A stretch of 64,000 nucleotides of DNA, taken from positions 192,001-256,000 of the forward strand of contig JAQGDQ010000081.1 of NCBI GenBank assembly GCA_030141605.1, read 5' to 3'. This document shows positions 1 to 12,893 of this stretch, one piece after another. The position numbers were made by a program, and so were the translations under genes. This DNA is from Tubiluchus corallicola (lineage: Eukaryota > Priapulida > Priapulimorpha > Priapulimorphida > Tubiluchidae). Below the pieces are notes generated by a model, which saw nothing but the letters and a program-made list of their open reading frames with translations, ran no database searches and was not told the DNA's origin. Numbering within the stretch: the stretch's first letter is position 1; every line of letters starts with the position of its first letter.

Positions 1-2394
1 CATTATAAGTAAGATTTGGGCAGAAGAAATTTCATGTATCTTTTAAAGCAAAATAATTTTCAATGTGTTGTGACATGAATTGATATTCTATTCAGTATAA
101 ATTGAATGCACACAGGTAATTCGTTATATAAACCACTACGATTCAAAAAAAGTTTGTTTTGGGTTACCGTACTGCTGAAACTAAGATTGTGTTGCATCGT
201 TTTTTCGCAGTCGAACCTGCGTGTTATGAAAGTAAAATTTGCAAAATATTCTGTTTTTAGTTGTTTTATTATTTTATGTCTGATAAATTCTTGGTTGTAT
301 TACACATAATGTAGATACCGGGAATTTAAGTGTCATAGTGCGTGTCTTACCCTCACTTGGTAGAAGTAAAACATCGTGTGCCAGCGGCCATTGACTTTAT
401 AGTATAGCCATAGGCTTTATACTTATACTATTACTAGTTATAGCTGTACTATAAATTGAGTATAATGATGGTACCGGTTAGTAATACTATTACTAGCCTA
501 TTTTGTAAATCGTAGTTTCAGTTTGACGTCAACGACTTTGAAATTATAAAACACTAAGTTGATCGGTCAGAAATTGGCCCATGAACTCATTGGCATTCAG
601 ATAGTATGAAGATTTCCTTAGACTTTTTGTGATGAATGTATTTTCTCAATTCTTCATAGCTGTGGTGTGCTTGCTTTGTTCATTTTTGTATTTTTCTAAA
701 CTTGCAGTAAAAGTTAGAAAAATAGGGACTTGTTTAAGAAGCGACACAGGAATTTGCCTATCCCGATTAAGGATGTCACAGAGCTCCGCTATAACGAGAG
801 CTTCGAATCTGAATTGGAGCTTTGATTCGATTCAGTCCATAAGAATAGTAATAAAAATTTGAATAATTTATTGCCTTCAAAATGAGAATCACAAAATAGT
901 ATTTAACAATAAGCTACAAAATCTCAGAAGGGCGGGATGGCAAAGGACCAAGTGGTCATCTAGTCTACCATCCCTAAATAGCGAGTCTACTAATTTCAGC
1001 ATAGCGAGCAAATATTATTATATGTTTTCATTTTTTTTTACAAGACCAACTTATTATTTGCATGGTACTAGACCATATAGTATTCATCATACACGTCTGA
1101 GGGTGGGATTTTCTCAACCGAACTATGATATCAGCAAACAAATTTGCAAGGCTGCCATTGATAATATTGTCAGTCCTAATTATGTACGGCTATCATTATA
1201 TTAAGCACTATATGGTGGAATGTCCATTGCACGCCGAGAGCAGGGGGGTGCTCGAGTGAAGTTTATTTAACCTGTAGTAAAATTCAAATTTTCTTCCAGT
1301 TAATATTAGTGAATTAAACATCAAAACTAAAATGCACAATTTATTACATGGTAACTCACTGTTCAATCTTGACCAAAATGAGACTATTTTTGATTTAACA
1401 CAGGAATTTATAAAAGCTTCAAGCCCATTCAGTAAACTTTATTTTAACATTTTGCATTTGATGTACTGTCATTACTAAAACATAGGTATCTATATCTAAT
1501 CATTAATGTCTCAACTTTGTAATAGTGTATTTACTAATTCCTGAAATATGTTAAGCAGTTTTGTTCTGTATACAAAAGGAGATGGAAAATAAATATGTTT
1601 ATAAAAATATTATAACAAAGTAAAGATTTATAAAGATTAAATTGATGGCAAACAATTATGGAAAATATAATTATGCAGATTTACGCAGAACAGTAAAAAT
1701 AAAATTAGTAAAACAGAGTTCTATGGGCAAAACTAACTAATTATAAGCAAAATAACTAACAAATTAATCTGGTTATGCAATAGTGAAAAGTAAAAAAAAA
1801 CAGCAGTTGCATGTTAGGCCATACTGGTTTTAAACTAAATGAATAGCAAATAACAGTAATGTTATTATATTATGTTATTAATGTGGATATGAACCAAAAA
1901 TGGTAAGTTTAAGAATGTAAGTATCATTGATAAAGCAACCCAAAATTGTGTTTGATAATAATTATATTAATGATATTATACAAAGACCATTTTACCTATT
2001 ATATTAATACTACTCAAACATGGTTATTTTTTAAATTTAGAGAGATATGCCATTTATGATTAAGGTGTTTTGAGTTTTAAATTATGTAAAAGTATTGTAA
2101 ATTAATACTGGTATGGTCATGTTTAAACTTGTGCATTACTTATAACAAGAAAATCATTGTAAAGACAGGTTTAGGTTGACTAATAGTTAATTAAAGATGA
2201 TTCAAAAAAGCAGTCGACATAAACTGTAATAAATAGACTAGCAACAGAGACAGCAAAGAAGAAAAAGAGAAGCAAATTACATATAAATAGATTGTATTCA
2301 ACTGTACTGCCAAACAATATAATTCATTTATGTTCATTTGACGTTATAATTATGTGTTAAATTCAATCTTACTGGTTGGCTAATACATGCAGTA

Positions 2395-2995
2395 AGTTTG
2401 CATTTTTAATTTCACTAACCAACTCATTTCGTGAAACTACACCTTTATGCTTAATAGAATTGAACTCCCAAATTTGTCACTTGTAGCAGACCTTGTTGAA
2501 TAATTGTGCATTCGCCTAACTTTTATAAAATAGTTACTGTGTAATTCAAGGAGCAAATTGTTAGTGTCTGTACATAAGTTTAGCTAGTTCCATTTTGTAA
2601 ACGTCTGTTAGTTTTAGTAATTTGAGTTTGATGTATGAAGGACTTGCAGGATCATGAATTTTGGCAAATGTCATTATTTTTACAATTTTATTTTATGCAG
2701 TCGTCACAGGCTGTAGTGCATTAGCAGGTGCAGTTCCCCATCATAGTACACAATACTGCAAGTAGGGGTAAACAGAGCAAAATAGGCCATTTTGAAAGTT
2801 AATGTATCAACATAATGTTTTAATTTTGTCATAATATCAATAGTTTTGTTCATTTTAGATGCAATATTTTGTGTATGCATGTACCAAGACCTATTTATTG
2901 TCTATGAAGATGCCAAGATATTTGATGTATAGTACTACCTGGATGATACTATTATTCATACGCAACTCTAAGCTATCAGGAATATTAATGGTTCT
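2395..2995 (-). mobile_element. Decayed non-LTR retrotransposon (LINE), C-terminal part of reverse transcriptase
   Basis: Read on the minus strand with several frameshifts and stops, this stretch gives a familiar order of blocks. IKYLGIFIDNK comes first (about 2930-2900), then a thumb-like region with MNKTIDIMTKLKHYVDTL, then YLQYCV and WGTAPANALQP. KIVKIMTF and HDPASPSYIKLKLLKL follow, then VYKMELAKLMYRH, and finally RMHNYSTRSATSDKFGV near 2490. The pattern YLGI-ID, YPYL-YC, WG, QNKIVRI, YNTR is typical of the C-terminal half of CR1/L2/jockey-type LINE polymerases. No intact frame remains, so this is a dead copy. The class is a judgement from motif order; the family is not determined. Confidence 0.8.
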
Positions 2996-3663
2996 CTAGA
3001 TATTATCATATACTTCGTTTTTTTAATTTGACAGTTAGGTAATTGGTAATTGGTCCACTGAAGTTCTTTGTTACTTAAGATCCAACCCGATTCAACAGAA
3101 ATTTTAAAAAAATTCAGTTTAGCTTCAGCTGCAGAAGCGATTCGGTAGTGCTTTATTACATAAGCAATTATGCAATCTTTTCTTTTGAAATTTTACTTGA
3201 AAATTACTTAAATCGCTACCTTTTTTGATAATATTGTCCTACTTCAAGTATGCAAATGTCGTCATATTTAGTTTCAGCACGTGTCCAACTCATGAAATCC
3301 TACACAAAAGCACGCACTGCATTAAGATTTTAACTGCTAGTTTCAATAAAAATGCTAAGATTTCTTACATGTGTCCTTTTAACAGAATGCAGAACAATGC
3401 ACCGCCATGGAGTTTTTCTGACTAACTTCTCCTTTTTTATATCAAATAATTTGTTAGTCCAGAAAAATTTGGCAGAAAAATCTAAAAAATAACTCGGCCA
3501 TGGTCTTTATTATTACAAAATTACTGTTAACTGCGCTGCACAGACAGATCATCTGTAATCATTCTTCGTGAAAATCACTACCATAATTAATTAATTATTA
3601 ATCTGCCACAATTTGATTGAAAACTGAGTAGATTCGAATAAGAATTGGTTTAAAGGAATACCT

Positions 3664-3824
3664 AAAAAATTTTGGTTCCGTTTTGAAAATTATTGAATCG
3701 AGGTTCTGGTTCAATCTGGATTTGAAAATTATTTTAAACTGTGATTCGGATTTAATTCTGATTCGAAAATTGTTATAAAATGAGGTTCGGTGTAGATTCA
3801 GATTTGGCAATAATTTCAAATTCA
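3664..3824. repeat. Degenerate tandem repeat, about 40-bp period, about 4 copies
   Basis: Four diverged units follow one another. Each contains a variant of GATTCGAAAATTATT followed by a GA(G/T)GTTC-like end (for example near 3682, 3723, 3762 and 3800). The repeat keeps one minus-strand frame open for 75 codons, giving an Asn/Phe/Lys-rich product that is not a gene. Confidence 0.55.
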
Positions 3825-4248
3825 TGACATCTGTAATCCTGTTCTAGCTATTGCCCATCCAATGCCACAATGAACGAAATGGTTCAAATGAACATGATAA
3901 TGACGATGGCGACTGAATTATGTTTTTTGACTAGTAGCTTTGGTTACATGTGAAATTTAATGTTGCTTTTTATACAAGACTTCAGAATTGAACATTTTAT
4001 ACTATAAATACATAATTTCATTCCAGGTCAATACTTGTGCCTAGAACTGAATGAAAAAAGCATCAGACTTGGCAGTAATTTCAAGATTTTATTTCTAAAT
4101 AAATCAAAGGAATTTGCAACTGCATTATATATATATAAGTGATAATAAAATTTTATTGCCAGTAGGCCTAAATTGTCTTGCAGTCTACGTAAAGGCTAAT
4201 TACATTACTACTTAATTAAAATGTTTTTATAATTATTTCTTTTTCCAG

Positions 4249-4314
4249 ATAGCAGTTTGGATTGTTCTGGAATTTGATCTAGATATGTAACTGTAGATGT
4301 AGCTGATAAACAAA
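4249..4314 (+). promoter_or_regulatory. Probable 5' leader exon segment of the Josephin gene with two start-stop codons
   Basis: A polypyrimidine tract and CAG acceptor end at 4248, so the 66 bases before the start codon are probably the 3' part of a spliced leader exon. Two minimal upstream open frames lie here: ATG followed directly by TAA at 4285-4290, and ATG followed directly by TAG at 4297-4302. Such start-stop elements can stall initiating ribosomes and lower translation of the main frame. That the leader is transcribed is inferred from the acceptor-like sequence only. Confidence 0.5.
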
Positions 4315-6796
4315 ATGAATAAACCTAATCTAGTTAACAAGGAGGTATCTCACATTTACCACGAGAAGCAAGTCAAAGAGCTCTGCGCTCTTCATGCATT
4401 GAATAATTTATTTCAAGAAGAAAATGCATTTACAAAACAAATGCTAGATGACATCTGTCACAGGTACTTACATCGTTTTTCTTCCCTAAAGGCCTAAGGG
4501 GTTCGTAATTTTTGTATTTTCAGTTACGTGTTTTGTTTGAAGCTTTCCTGTTAAACGTATGGACAGGCATATCAAATTTACACTATAAATCTGTGAACGT
4601 TAACATTAATATACGATTTGTAGCTACTTTTATATGGACGACAATCCATGTGTGACTTCTGGTTGTTTATTTGTCCTTCTTTGTTAATCAATGCTAAAAG
4701 GCAACAGTGTATTTATTTATAATTATGCACCACATGCACAGTTGCTATGGTTTTTGTGTATATAATATGCATTTGCTTTATTTCAGCTTGTCTCCTGGGC
4801 ACTTAGTCAATCCGCACAAAAGTGTACTAGGCTTAGGAAACTATGACATAAATGTAATAATGGCAGCTTTAGAAATGAATGGTTGTGAAACTATATGGTT
4901 TGACAAACGGAGGTAAGTTGAAATAGTTTCACGTGTAGTTTTATGTGTATAAGTATATGTCTGTGTTATACGTTATTTGTACAAATACGGGTGATGCGTA
5001 ATAATGACAGCCTATGATCTGATTTGATTAATGGATGAAAGCAGAACTGAACACATAATTTTTCTCATTTCAGTCGAAATTCGGCTTCAGTTCAGATGTT
5101 TATACCTGTTGATGTTTTCCTATACATTTGTCCAGTTTAGCCATCTCAGATAGGTGGAAATGTGACCTCTAGTCCTCTTTGTATGCTGTAACCTTTCTGA
5201 TGTAATTAGGAATTTCATTCTACTGACTTAACATAATTGCATGTTCAGTGCTGATTCATCAGGAATTGTTTTCAAAAATTTGCCTGAGAGGAAATGTGTC
5301 ATCCCCAGCCATGAGACGAAAAATGTGTAAACCAGAAAAATCTAAAACCCAACTCCAAATTTTGATGATATATTATATTTTTCAGGTGAAGCTATAAGTA
5401 AATTATGCAAAATTACATAATTAAATGTAGGGCCTAAACCCCTCAAATTACTTAAGTGGCAAAATATGTCATACCTAACAATTAGCAATGCAAGAATGGA
5501 ATCAATGACTGATGATTGAGGAAATGTACAAAATTAGTTGTGGTGACACAAAATTCGTGAAATTGTCAAAAAATAGCTAAACAAACGTCTTTACTTCATA
5601 GTAAACTTGCTTTATAGTAATAAGTAGATGATACTTTGTATTAGAATAATCATGTCTATCACAATGAAGAGATACTTGGAATTCTTTCACAAAAACGTAT
5701 TACCTTTGACTTCTCCAAGAACCTACAGAAACAATAATACTAATTGGCGCAAAACATTAATTGGTTTAAAATCAAAATTAATTTTTCTAAAAACGTACAT
5801 GAAACGCAAGTCGTTATTATTTTAAATTATTTGTTTAGTGAGACGAAACAAGTCATTTGTAAAAGCAACTACATTTTGCATACTAATGTAGTATGCGCAT
5901 CTGAACACAATATATCTGTTTGCAGCAAAAATCACAGCTGTTTTTTGTTTCACAGAAGTGTTGACTGCTTGGTCTTTAGCAATATTCGAGGATTTATACT
6001 CAACATTCCAACTGACTACAAATGGGGTCTACTTAGTCTACCTTTAAAGCGTAAACACTGGATATGCATTCGACAAATAAATGACTTGTATTATAATCTT
6101 GACTCAAAGTTAGACGTTCCTGAGCTAATCGGCAGGGAAGATGATGTGAAAAAGTACTTGCAAGAGCAAATAGATGCAAAAGACAAGGAACTCATATTAG
6201 CTGTAGACAAAAGTGTTGGGCAGAGTAAAAGCTGGAGAATTCCAGATCCAGAATTTTCAACGCCTAAAAAAGGAATGAAGCATAATATATGCTGTACTCC
6301 GGATACACCTGTTAAACGATCTTTAGATAGAAATGGAAGAAGTTCGTTAACGTTGATGTCGACAAAGACATGTGCCCGAGTGAATTCCCCGCAGCGAAAA
6401 CCTAGAAGCGCAAGTTGTACACCAATAAAGACATCAGCTCAATTTAGAGGATCACCTTCTACTCCACAAAAGGTAAAACCTGGCGAAAAGTTCCATGGAA
6501 CACCACAAAGAGGCAGATCAAACAAAATTGAAAAATCGCCCTCAGCGGGTCAAAAGGTTAGAACTTGCCGGAGTAGCTCACCAGCAATAACTGATAAAAG
6601 ACAGTTTATCAAATCTGAAGCAGCATCACTAACACCAAAGAAATCACCACACTGTAATAGTGGAGTGAACAAAACCCCATTATGCGTAGAAAGACAAAGC
6701 TGTGAAAATGCAAATACTGCACATGTTGATGACCAACAAACTTTTAAAATACCGGTACATGGTGTAAGCAGTAGAGATAGGAGTAGTGCCAGTTAG
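4315..6796 (+). CDS. JOSD: Josephin-domain deubiquitinase (JOSD1/2-like) with long basic Ser/Thr-Pro tail; 3 exons
   Basis: Cysteine protease predicted to remove ubiquitin from proteins. Exons 4315-4463, 4787-4912 and 5956-6796 join in phase (149+126+841 nt) to give 371 residues. All junctions are GT-AG. The Josephin domain fills residues about 13-188. It opens with IYHEKQ and [10 protein letters not shown] (catalytic Cys24, oxyanion Gln19). It continues with [13 protein letters not shown] and closes with [10 protein letters not shown] (His126) and YYNLDSK (Asn139), so the triad is intact. Vertebrate JOSD1 and JOSD2 end just after this domain at about 190-200 residues. Here an extra 180 or so residues follow in the same exon, basic and Ser/Thr-rich, with 13 Ser/Thr-Pro pairs and no recognised fold. 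The start is the first ATG after the presumed leader acceptor and directly precedes the domain. The JOSD1-versus-JOSD2 assignment is unresolved: the match is mixed. The family call is very secure; the function of the tail is unknown. Confidence 0.93.
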
Positions 6797-8700
6797 TGAT
6801 GCAGTGAAAGCAAAAAATTTGCCTAACAGAAAGTGCCTCACTGGCGTGAAGTTTTCCATTAACGAACAATTGAACATGCATTTATTTTCTCGTGTTCCCC
6901 CTTGAACATGCATTTATTTTCTCATTTTCCCCCAAGATGTTCGTATCACTTTGAATAATTTTGAATATTTTTGTACGTTGGATTTTCAAGGTCAGGTCAC
7001 GCATGCATTGAAACATTGCTTCTGGCAACCAGATTAATACTTTTAGTTTTTGTGTTATTGGTTTTCCTATCAGGAACAATCTTTTTTGCTCAGCATCTGA
7101 TTATCCTGGTACTTTGTACTTTCCTTTTACAATGCAAATGCATTAATCAATGTAGTCTCTTCACACTTTTCTACTGTAGCTACGTAAAGAATGACCATTT
7201 GGTTCTTTGGGTTACTCGATGTCACTTATTCATTTTGTGGTAATAATGCATTAGTAGTTTTAAATACTAAGACTGTTGTCATTTTATTTCCATTAATGGT
7301 TTACATCTTTACAATCGAAAACCAGCCTTTTTTCCAACCAACAGAAAAGCAACCTGATAATCGGATGTGAATTCAGTGTTCCTGATTACATAAAATTATT
7401 TCATGTTTTTTATCTGTTTAATAGTTTGCTTGAGATCACTCTACTCAATGTTTGTGTGTGGTCTGTGCAGATTTTTGATGAGAAGGTGCTTCAGAAAATG
7501 TCATTTCAAATGAAGCATATTTTTGCCTACGGGTAATAGATTTACCTAGCTGGTTACCTAGAAATTTTGCACCATGAGTAACTAGGTTTTTTATTCTGAA
7601 GCGATCATAGACTAGTAATGTCTTTCGGATTTCAAAGTTAATTTTCATGACTTTCGATATGGTGATAATACCTTTACTGCTTCGAAAAATATAAGCTGGC
7701 TTATAACTTCTAGATCTGTACATTTTGTGAAAAAAAATCAATAATGCATGAAGCGCTAATTTAGCTAATATTTTAAAATACGTTATGTCTTAAATAAAAT
7801 CATGATAACACTTCTTTGCGAACTGTGTATGCCATAAGTAAAGGTGGATAATCCTCACACCTAGTTGTGTTTTTTTGTACAATCATAGGACTTTGTTGAG
7901 TGTACATGCATCCTAAAAACTATATGATCGCCATTTGATGTCACACATTCAAATGGTTTTTTCATATGTTCTATCACAACCAATATAGAAGCTAAAAGAG
8001 CTAGCAGCTAATGTCATTATTCTTAGTATGATCATTTTAAACTGCTCATGGACTTGACTTTTTATGTTGCATTTCAGTATGAAAACTATAGAAATGATTT
8101 TTTTCTTGCAAATCAGTTTATTTCTTATCGGTAGACCAAATCGTGAACACGAGAAAGTAAAAGAACAAAGTCTTGTGTTCTATTATATATATGTACTACG
8201 TTGTTTCATATGCTTGTACAATTCTTCAATTGTGAAAATTGTTGCTCAATTTGTTTGACAACTTCTTGATTATGCTATGTGATATTTCAGAATGTTGTGG
8301 TCATTTCACGTGTGCACTGTATTAATATACTGTATATCATCAGTTAGATTTTTTCACCATAATAGTATGTAGAAGTGAGAATTTGCGTATTTCATATGTA
8401 ATATTTAACTGAGTAATGTTTCAGCCCATGGGAGAAACAAGAATTGTAGGCTTTATTATGATATTCACAGCTACCTTGAGCATAGATCTGTACTGGGAAA
8501 TGTGACCAATGTCATTTTATGTTTTTCGTTTTTTCTGTGATTCGTTTTTTGTGGCATTTATAATTATTGTATTATGTACATTTATCTCTGTATTTTTATG
8601 CATATATACATGCGTTACAAACTTATTTCTTTATAAGTGTTGTTAAAAAAATTATCTAAATTATTTATAATTTATTGACTTCAAATAATAAATATTATTA
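6797..8700 (+). other. Josephin gene 3' untranslated region and downstream sequence
   Basis: AT-rich sequence follows the stop codon at 6794-6796. The nearest canonical AATAAA on the plus strand that I see is at 7793-7798; another possible signal lies near 8687. Either could end the transcript. An imperfect direct repeat containing GAACATGCATTTATTTTCTC occurs at about 6871 and 6902, just after the stop. The open frames at 6971-7243, 7445-7741 (minus) and 8064-8258 show no domain and are treated as chance. Confidence 0.45.
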
Positions 8701-9590
8701 CACACGATTAAATTAGCTTTTATGTCGGTTTCATTTAGTCCTTTCTTCTTAACAGGGAAATAATTAAATTGAATGATTCCAATAACAATGGAAAGAATCA
8801 GTGGGAATTTTTGAACGCAAAATCATACACCCAGAATTGATTTTCTGTCAGCCAAGCTGTTCGAATACATATGTCTGGACATAGGCGTCTAATTTTTAGT
8901 TTAACGTGTCCAACTGTTCATTGTAGTGCATTTTATTCTGTGCAGTATCAATACATTTATCGTTATAATATTCAGACTAATCTAGTTAATTCAGTTTTTG
9001 TACATTTTAATTTTTTTGAAAATTAAAAACAGTCCACATTTTACTTTTTTTAGTTTAAAATTTGATGAGCTGAACAGTCCTCAGTAGAGCTTTTCTGTGG
9101 CTTGACTTTGACCTTTCTTTTCCATATCATGTCTGTTGCAAAGGATAAGATAATTAAAGCGTTGATTTTAATCATGTGAACTAACTTTAGTAACTTTGGT
9201 AGTGTTGAGGATCAGATACTTTCTTGCTAATACCTCAGTTGTAACTGGACGGACCGATGAAGAAACTGATCCAAACTTTTCTGCTGAGATTTGACATTTC
9301 ACCTCTAGGAGAGGTGATGATAAGTTGAATTACCGCAAAAGCCATACTAACATCAGCTACATTCTATGGCAATTACTCTATGTGAACTAACAAACAAGCT
9401 AGTCATAACTTCACTCTAATTTTCACCCAAACTTATCTCTACAGTTTAATGTTAGCATCTTTCCAGTTGTGAACGCAACTAGTCTTGGTGGACGAAAGAA
9501 CTCACAAACGAACAGGCAAAGAGTAATACTATACCTATATCCATGCTTTTCTCTCAGTGAAGTGGGTAATAAATTTCCGTGTCACTAAAG
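8701..9590. other. Intergenic region between the Josephin and CACHD1 genes
   Basis: AT-rich sequence with no supported exon, RNA gene or recognisable transposon on either strand. Confidence 0.5.
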
Positions 9591-10105
9591 ATGTGGAATT
9601 GGCTGGAGGGCGTGGGGTTTTCCCGATTTTTTTTTCGGCAAAAGTTTGCCCTTTTTGTGGTGAATTCTACGAACTCATTAATGGAAAACTTTACTGGCTT
9701 TAGCGCGTATGCAGGAATTGTTTTATCTTCCCAAGCTGCTGCAATCCCAATGATTTCGTCACGCTGCGTTACTTTTACTTTTCAGTCGTGCGAATGAACA
9801 TTGCGGTACACAGTAGTTTCTTCTCAATTCAAGGTTGCGTAGCATGTAGCTCTTATTCGAAATTTGCAACCGCCCGTACTGACTCACAATTTATTAATAT
9901 GAAACTACGTGTCTGTAGTGGCGAGCGATTTTGCTGGACAATGGACAATAACAAAAACGTTATACCGAATATTATTTCACAGGGCTTGCAGCCACTGTGA
10001 ATGAACGCAAACTACCAATGCGTAAGTGTTCTTATGCGTATTTAATTAACCTGATTTAGCTATTGCTTCATCTCAATAAGTTATTCAGTGGATGTTAAGT
10101 TAATC
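9591..10105 (+). promoter_or_regulatory. Candidate CACHD1 promoter / 5' leader region
   Basis: This stretch is richer in CpG than anything nearby, with roughly two dozen CpG pairs between 9600 and 10030. It carries an inverted CCAAT box (ATTGG, 9598-9602) and a KLF/Sp1-like GGGCGTGGGG (9608-9617). It lies directly upstream of the CACHD1 start codon at 10106. Two open frames inside it (9579-9797 and 9788-10000) show no domain and probably reflect the local base composition. The start of transcription is not determined. Confidence 0.4.
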
Positions 10106-11925
10106 ATGTCCTTATTGTTTGCTAAAAGGTTTTTTGATTTTGCCGCTTCGTGGCTGTATGTTTTATCTGAAAGATTCTTGTGGATTTTATATAAAAAAGA
10201 AGCGTGGAAATGTACGTTACTTTGCGTGGTGATGTTAATAACATCCGTATCACCTAGTCACTTCAACGAGGCAGGTCATTTGGATTTACAACAAGCGGAC
10301 GTTTTAGTCAAGAAATTAGAAGCAGATCTCATGAAAGTCTCTGATGATAGCCTAGCAGTAACAGCTATGCAGGTATACCACAATGTTAATTATTTTGTAA
10401 AGCAAATAATTGTAATGCAAACATTTTTGGTTACTCTCTTGCAGAGTGACCTATAAAGAGGTCTTTTTCATCGTGATGCTATTATTCTCATTCATGAAAT
10501 ACCTCTTGATTGCTTTTGGAATGGTTCTTTAAAGAAAAAAATAAAATTGGAAATTTAGATGTAAAAATTGAAGAATTGTGTGCCATATTGCCAACATAAC
10601 AGCGATGATGAAACCTGCAATGGATTTTGAAATATCTGTTTTTTGTGAGAAAGAATAAAACTTTATCATTCGGGAATTCGTCTGTAATTTTTGTTGTGTT
10701 AATAAAAATTGAACAAGGGTGTAAAATTTTCACTTTATCTAAAAAAATACAGTCAACCAAATAATATGAAATTTTATTAACATTAAATAAAAGTACTTTA
10801 CATTCAAGTATATCACGTTTTTTGCAGGATTACTTAAATTCTTTGGATTTCCAAGCACTAAATCTTAATGGCCCAGATGTGGTACACAAGGTCGGTATTG
10901 ATTTTTTCAAGAACTTATGACTTACTCAAATTGCTCTGAGTTTTCTATTGGTAACACTATTGTTTTTGTTAAAAAATGCAATAATAAGAAATGCTGCAGC
11001 TGAAGTGCAGCAGAGATCCTCATTACTGCACGTACAGTAGTTGCATTGATCTTTTAATAAGTCACTAGCAGAATGTCACATGTGCACTGCTTTGGAAAAA
11101 AGTGGGAGACTGTGAGAAATGTCCCAGTAGCTTTAACCACCTCTCTTCCAAATATCATTATTTTTTTATTTTGATATTTAGAGCAAAGATTCCTAATGTC
11201 TATTGAAGTATCTTTGTCAGTATGATTGAAATTTACTTGTTTCTTATTTTAACTTTTTTTATTTTTAGTTAGCGAATTCATTAAACAAGAAGTTTCAAGA
11301 AAAATTAGAAGCCCTCGAAAACTTAAAAGAAGCCATTGAGAAGTCATACAAACTTGATGCTGGCCTTGAGTTTGAAGCAGAAAATGTGCTTCCTCGATGT
11401 TGTGATTTGGACACTTCATACTTTGAGGAAGATCCTCGTTTTAAAACAAAGGTAATATTAAAGTATTAACAAATTCGCATGCAAGCAAATCATTTCATGC
11501 AGTTCACGATTCATCATGAATTTCTGATGTAATCAGGTTTTTATGCAGAAGTTTTAGTTTAGCATGTCTTTTGCATTTCTGCTTTGCAGAAACACATAAT
11601 ATATGCAATGTGCTCAGCTGTATGCAAATTAAATATTGTACATAACTTGAATAACATTACATGTGAAATACCCTTTAAATTAGATGGAGAACAGAGAGAT
11701 TCAAGAACAGTTTTCTCTCGTATGGTTTATTTAATTTCCAAACATAAGTTTAGATTCATTTTAATTATTTCGTTCATGTGTCTTGTAACAGTGTAACAGT
11801 GCGTATTGCTGTTTGTTTTACCTTGTTTATTCTTGTAAGAAATTTTATATTTTGTAACTTTATGCTGTGCTGTAAAGTAAAACCTTTTGGTTGTAATAAT
11901 GATAAATGAACTTATTATTACTTAC

Positions 11926-11962
<37 letters not shown>

Positions 11963-12813
11963 GTTGTTGTTGTTATTTTTATTATTTTTATTATTATTAC
12001 TTGTACAAATGTTTTAATAGTCATGGTTTTACTATAGGTTGATATGGAAACTGCTTGTATACAAGTATCTATAGATGGCCCTGATGATGTCAGATTAAAA
12101 CATTTACACAATGCAGTAATAGAACAAATGAAAAGTAACATTCATCGCATTCCTACGTTAAAATGGCAGTTTTATGGGGATGAGAATGGCATGTCAACAA
12201 CATATCCTGCCCATGCTGTTCCTTCTTGTGGAACATTTGATCCAAGATTCAGGTAAACCATATTGCGTAATCAACTTGCTATAATGATGTGGTTTTGTCA
12301 AGCTATTGTAATTCGCGATCACCCACAGTGTTAACAGCAGTGCCAGAACTTGCACAAGATGCCATCCACATATAATGATATAAGTTTTTGGCCAATGTCC
12401 AGGACCTAGCTTCATTGCATAATAATGGCATTATTGTATACTCCACCACCTACCTTCCCCTTATATAGATATCAGTATGAAACCGATGTAGCTTTTTGTA
12501 CATTATTTTATTCTTTATCCTCCCAAAGACAGGCAACAACATCACTTGTGTTAATTAACAGGAAACCATCAGTGGATTCTACTGGCATCAGTGGTCGAGA
12601 TAGTGGCTGACTGACAGCCGCAATTCACTGAACTCATTCTCATCGACCCATTCAGAAAACGAAAATGAAGTCAGATAACGATATCATGACTAAATAACCT
12701 ATCTATCTTGTGCTATCATGGCGTTATCACGTCTCCTGCCACCTACCTACCCTAAACTTCATATCGTTATATGTGGATGGCCCTCAAATATCAATTATAC
12801 AATATTTCAACTT

Positions 12814-12893
<80 letters not shown>

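Larger units (their letters stand above)
1..4248. other. Intergenic region upstream of the Josephin gene
   Basis: No gene can be supported here. The short open frames at 106-309, 629-862, 1022-1204 and 3225-3425 have no recognisable domain, no splice partners and AT-driven composition. The region contains a decayed LINE reverse-transcriptase stretch (about 2395-2995, minus strand) and a degenerate 40-bp-period repeat (about 3664-3824), listed separately. The promoter and first exon of the Josephin gene must lie somewhere here, because its leader seems to start with a splice acceptor at 4246-4248, but I cannot place them. Confidence 0.6.

Noticed and set aside
10088-10105. CACHD1 start at a GTG six codons upstream
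   Set aside because: Nuclear genes normally start at ATG. The first in-frame ATG is at 10106 and still leaves a full N-terminal hydrophobic segment.
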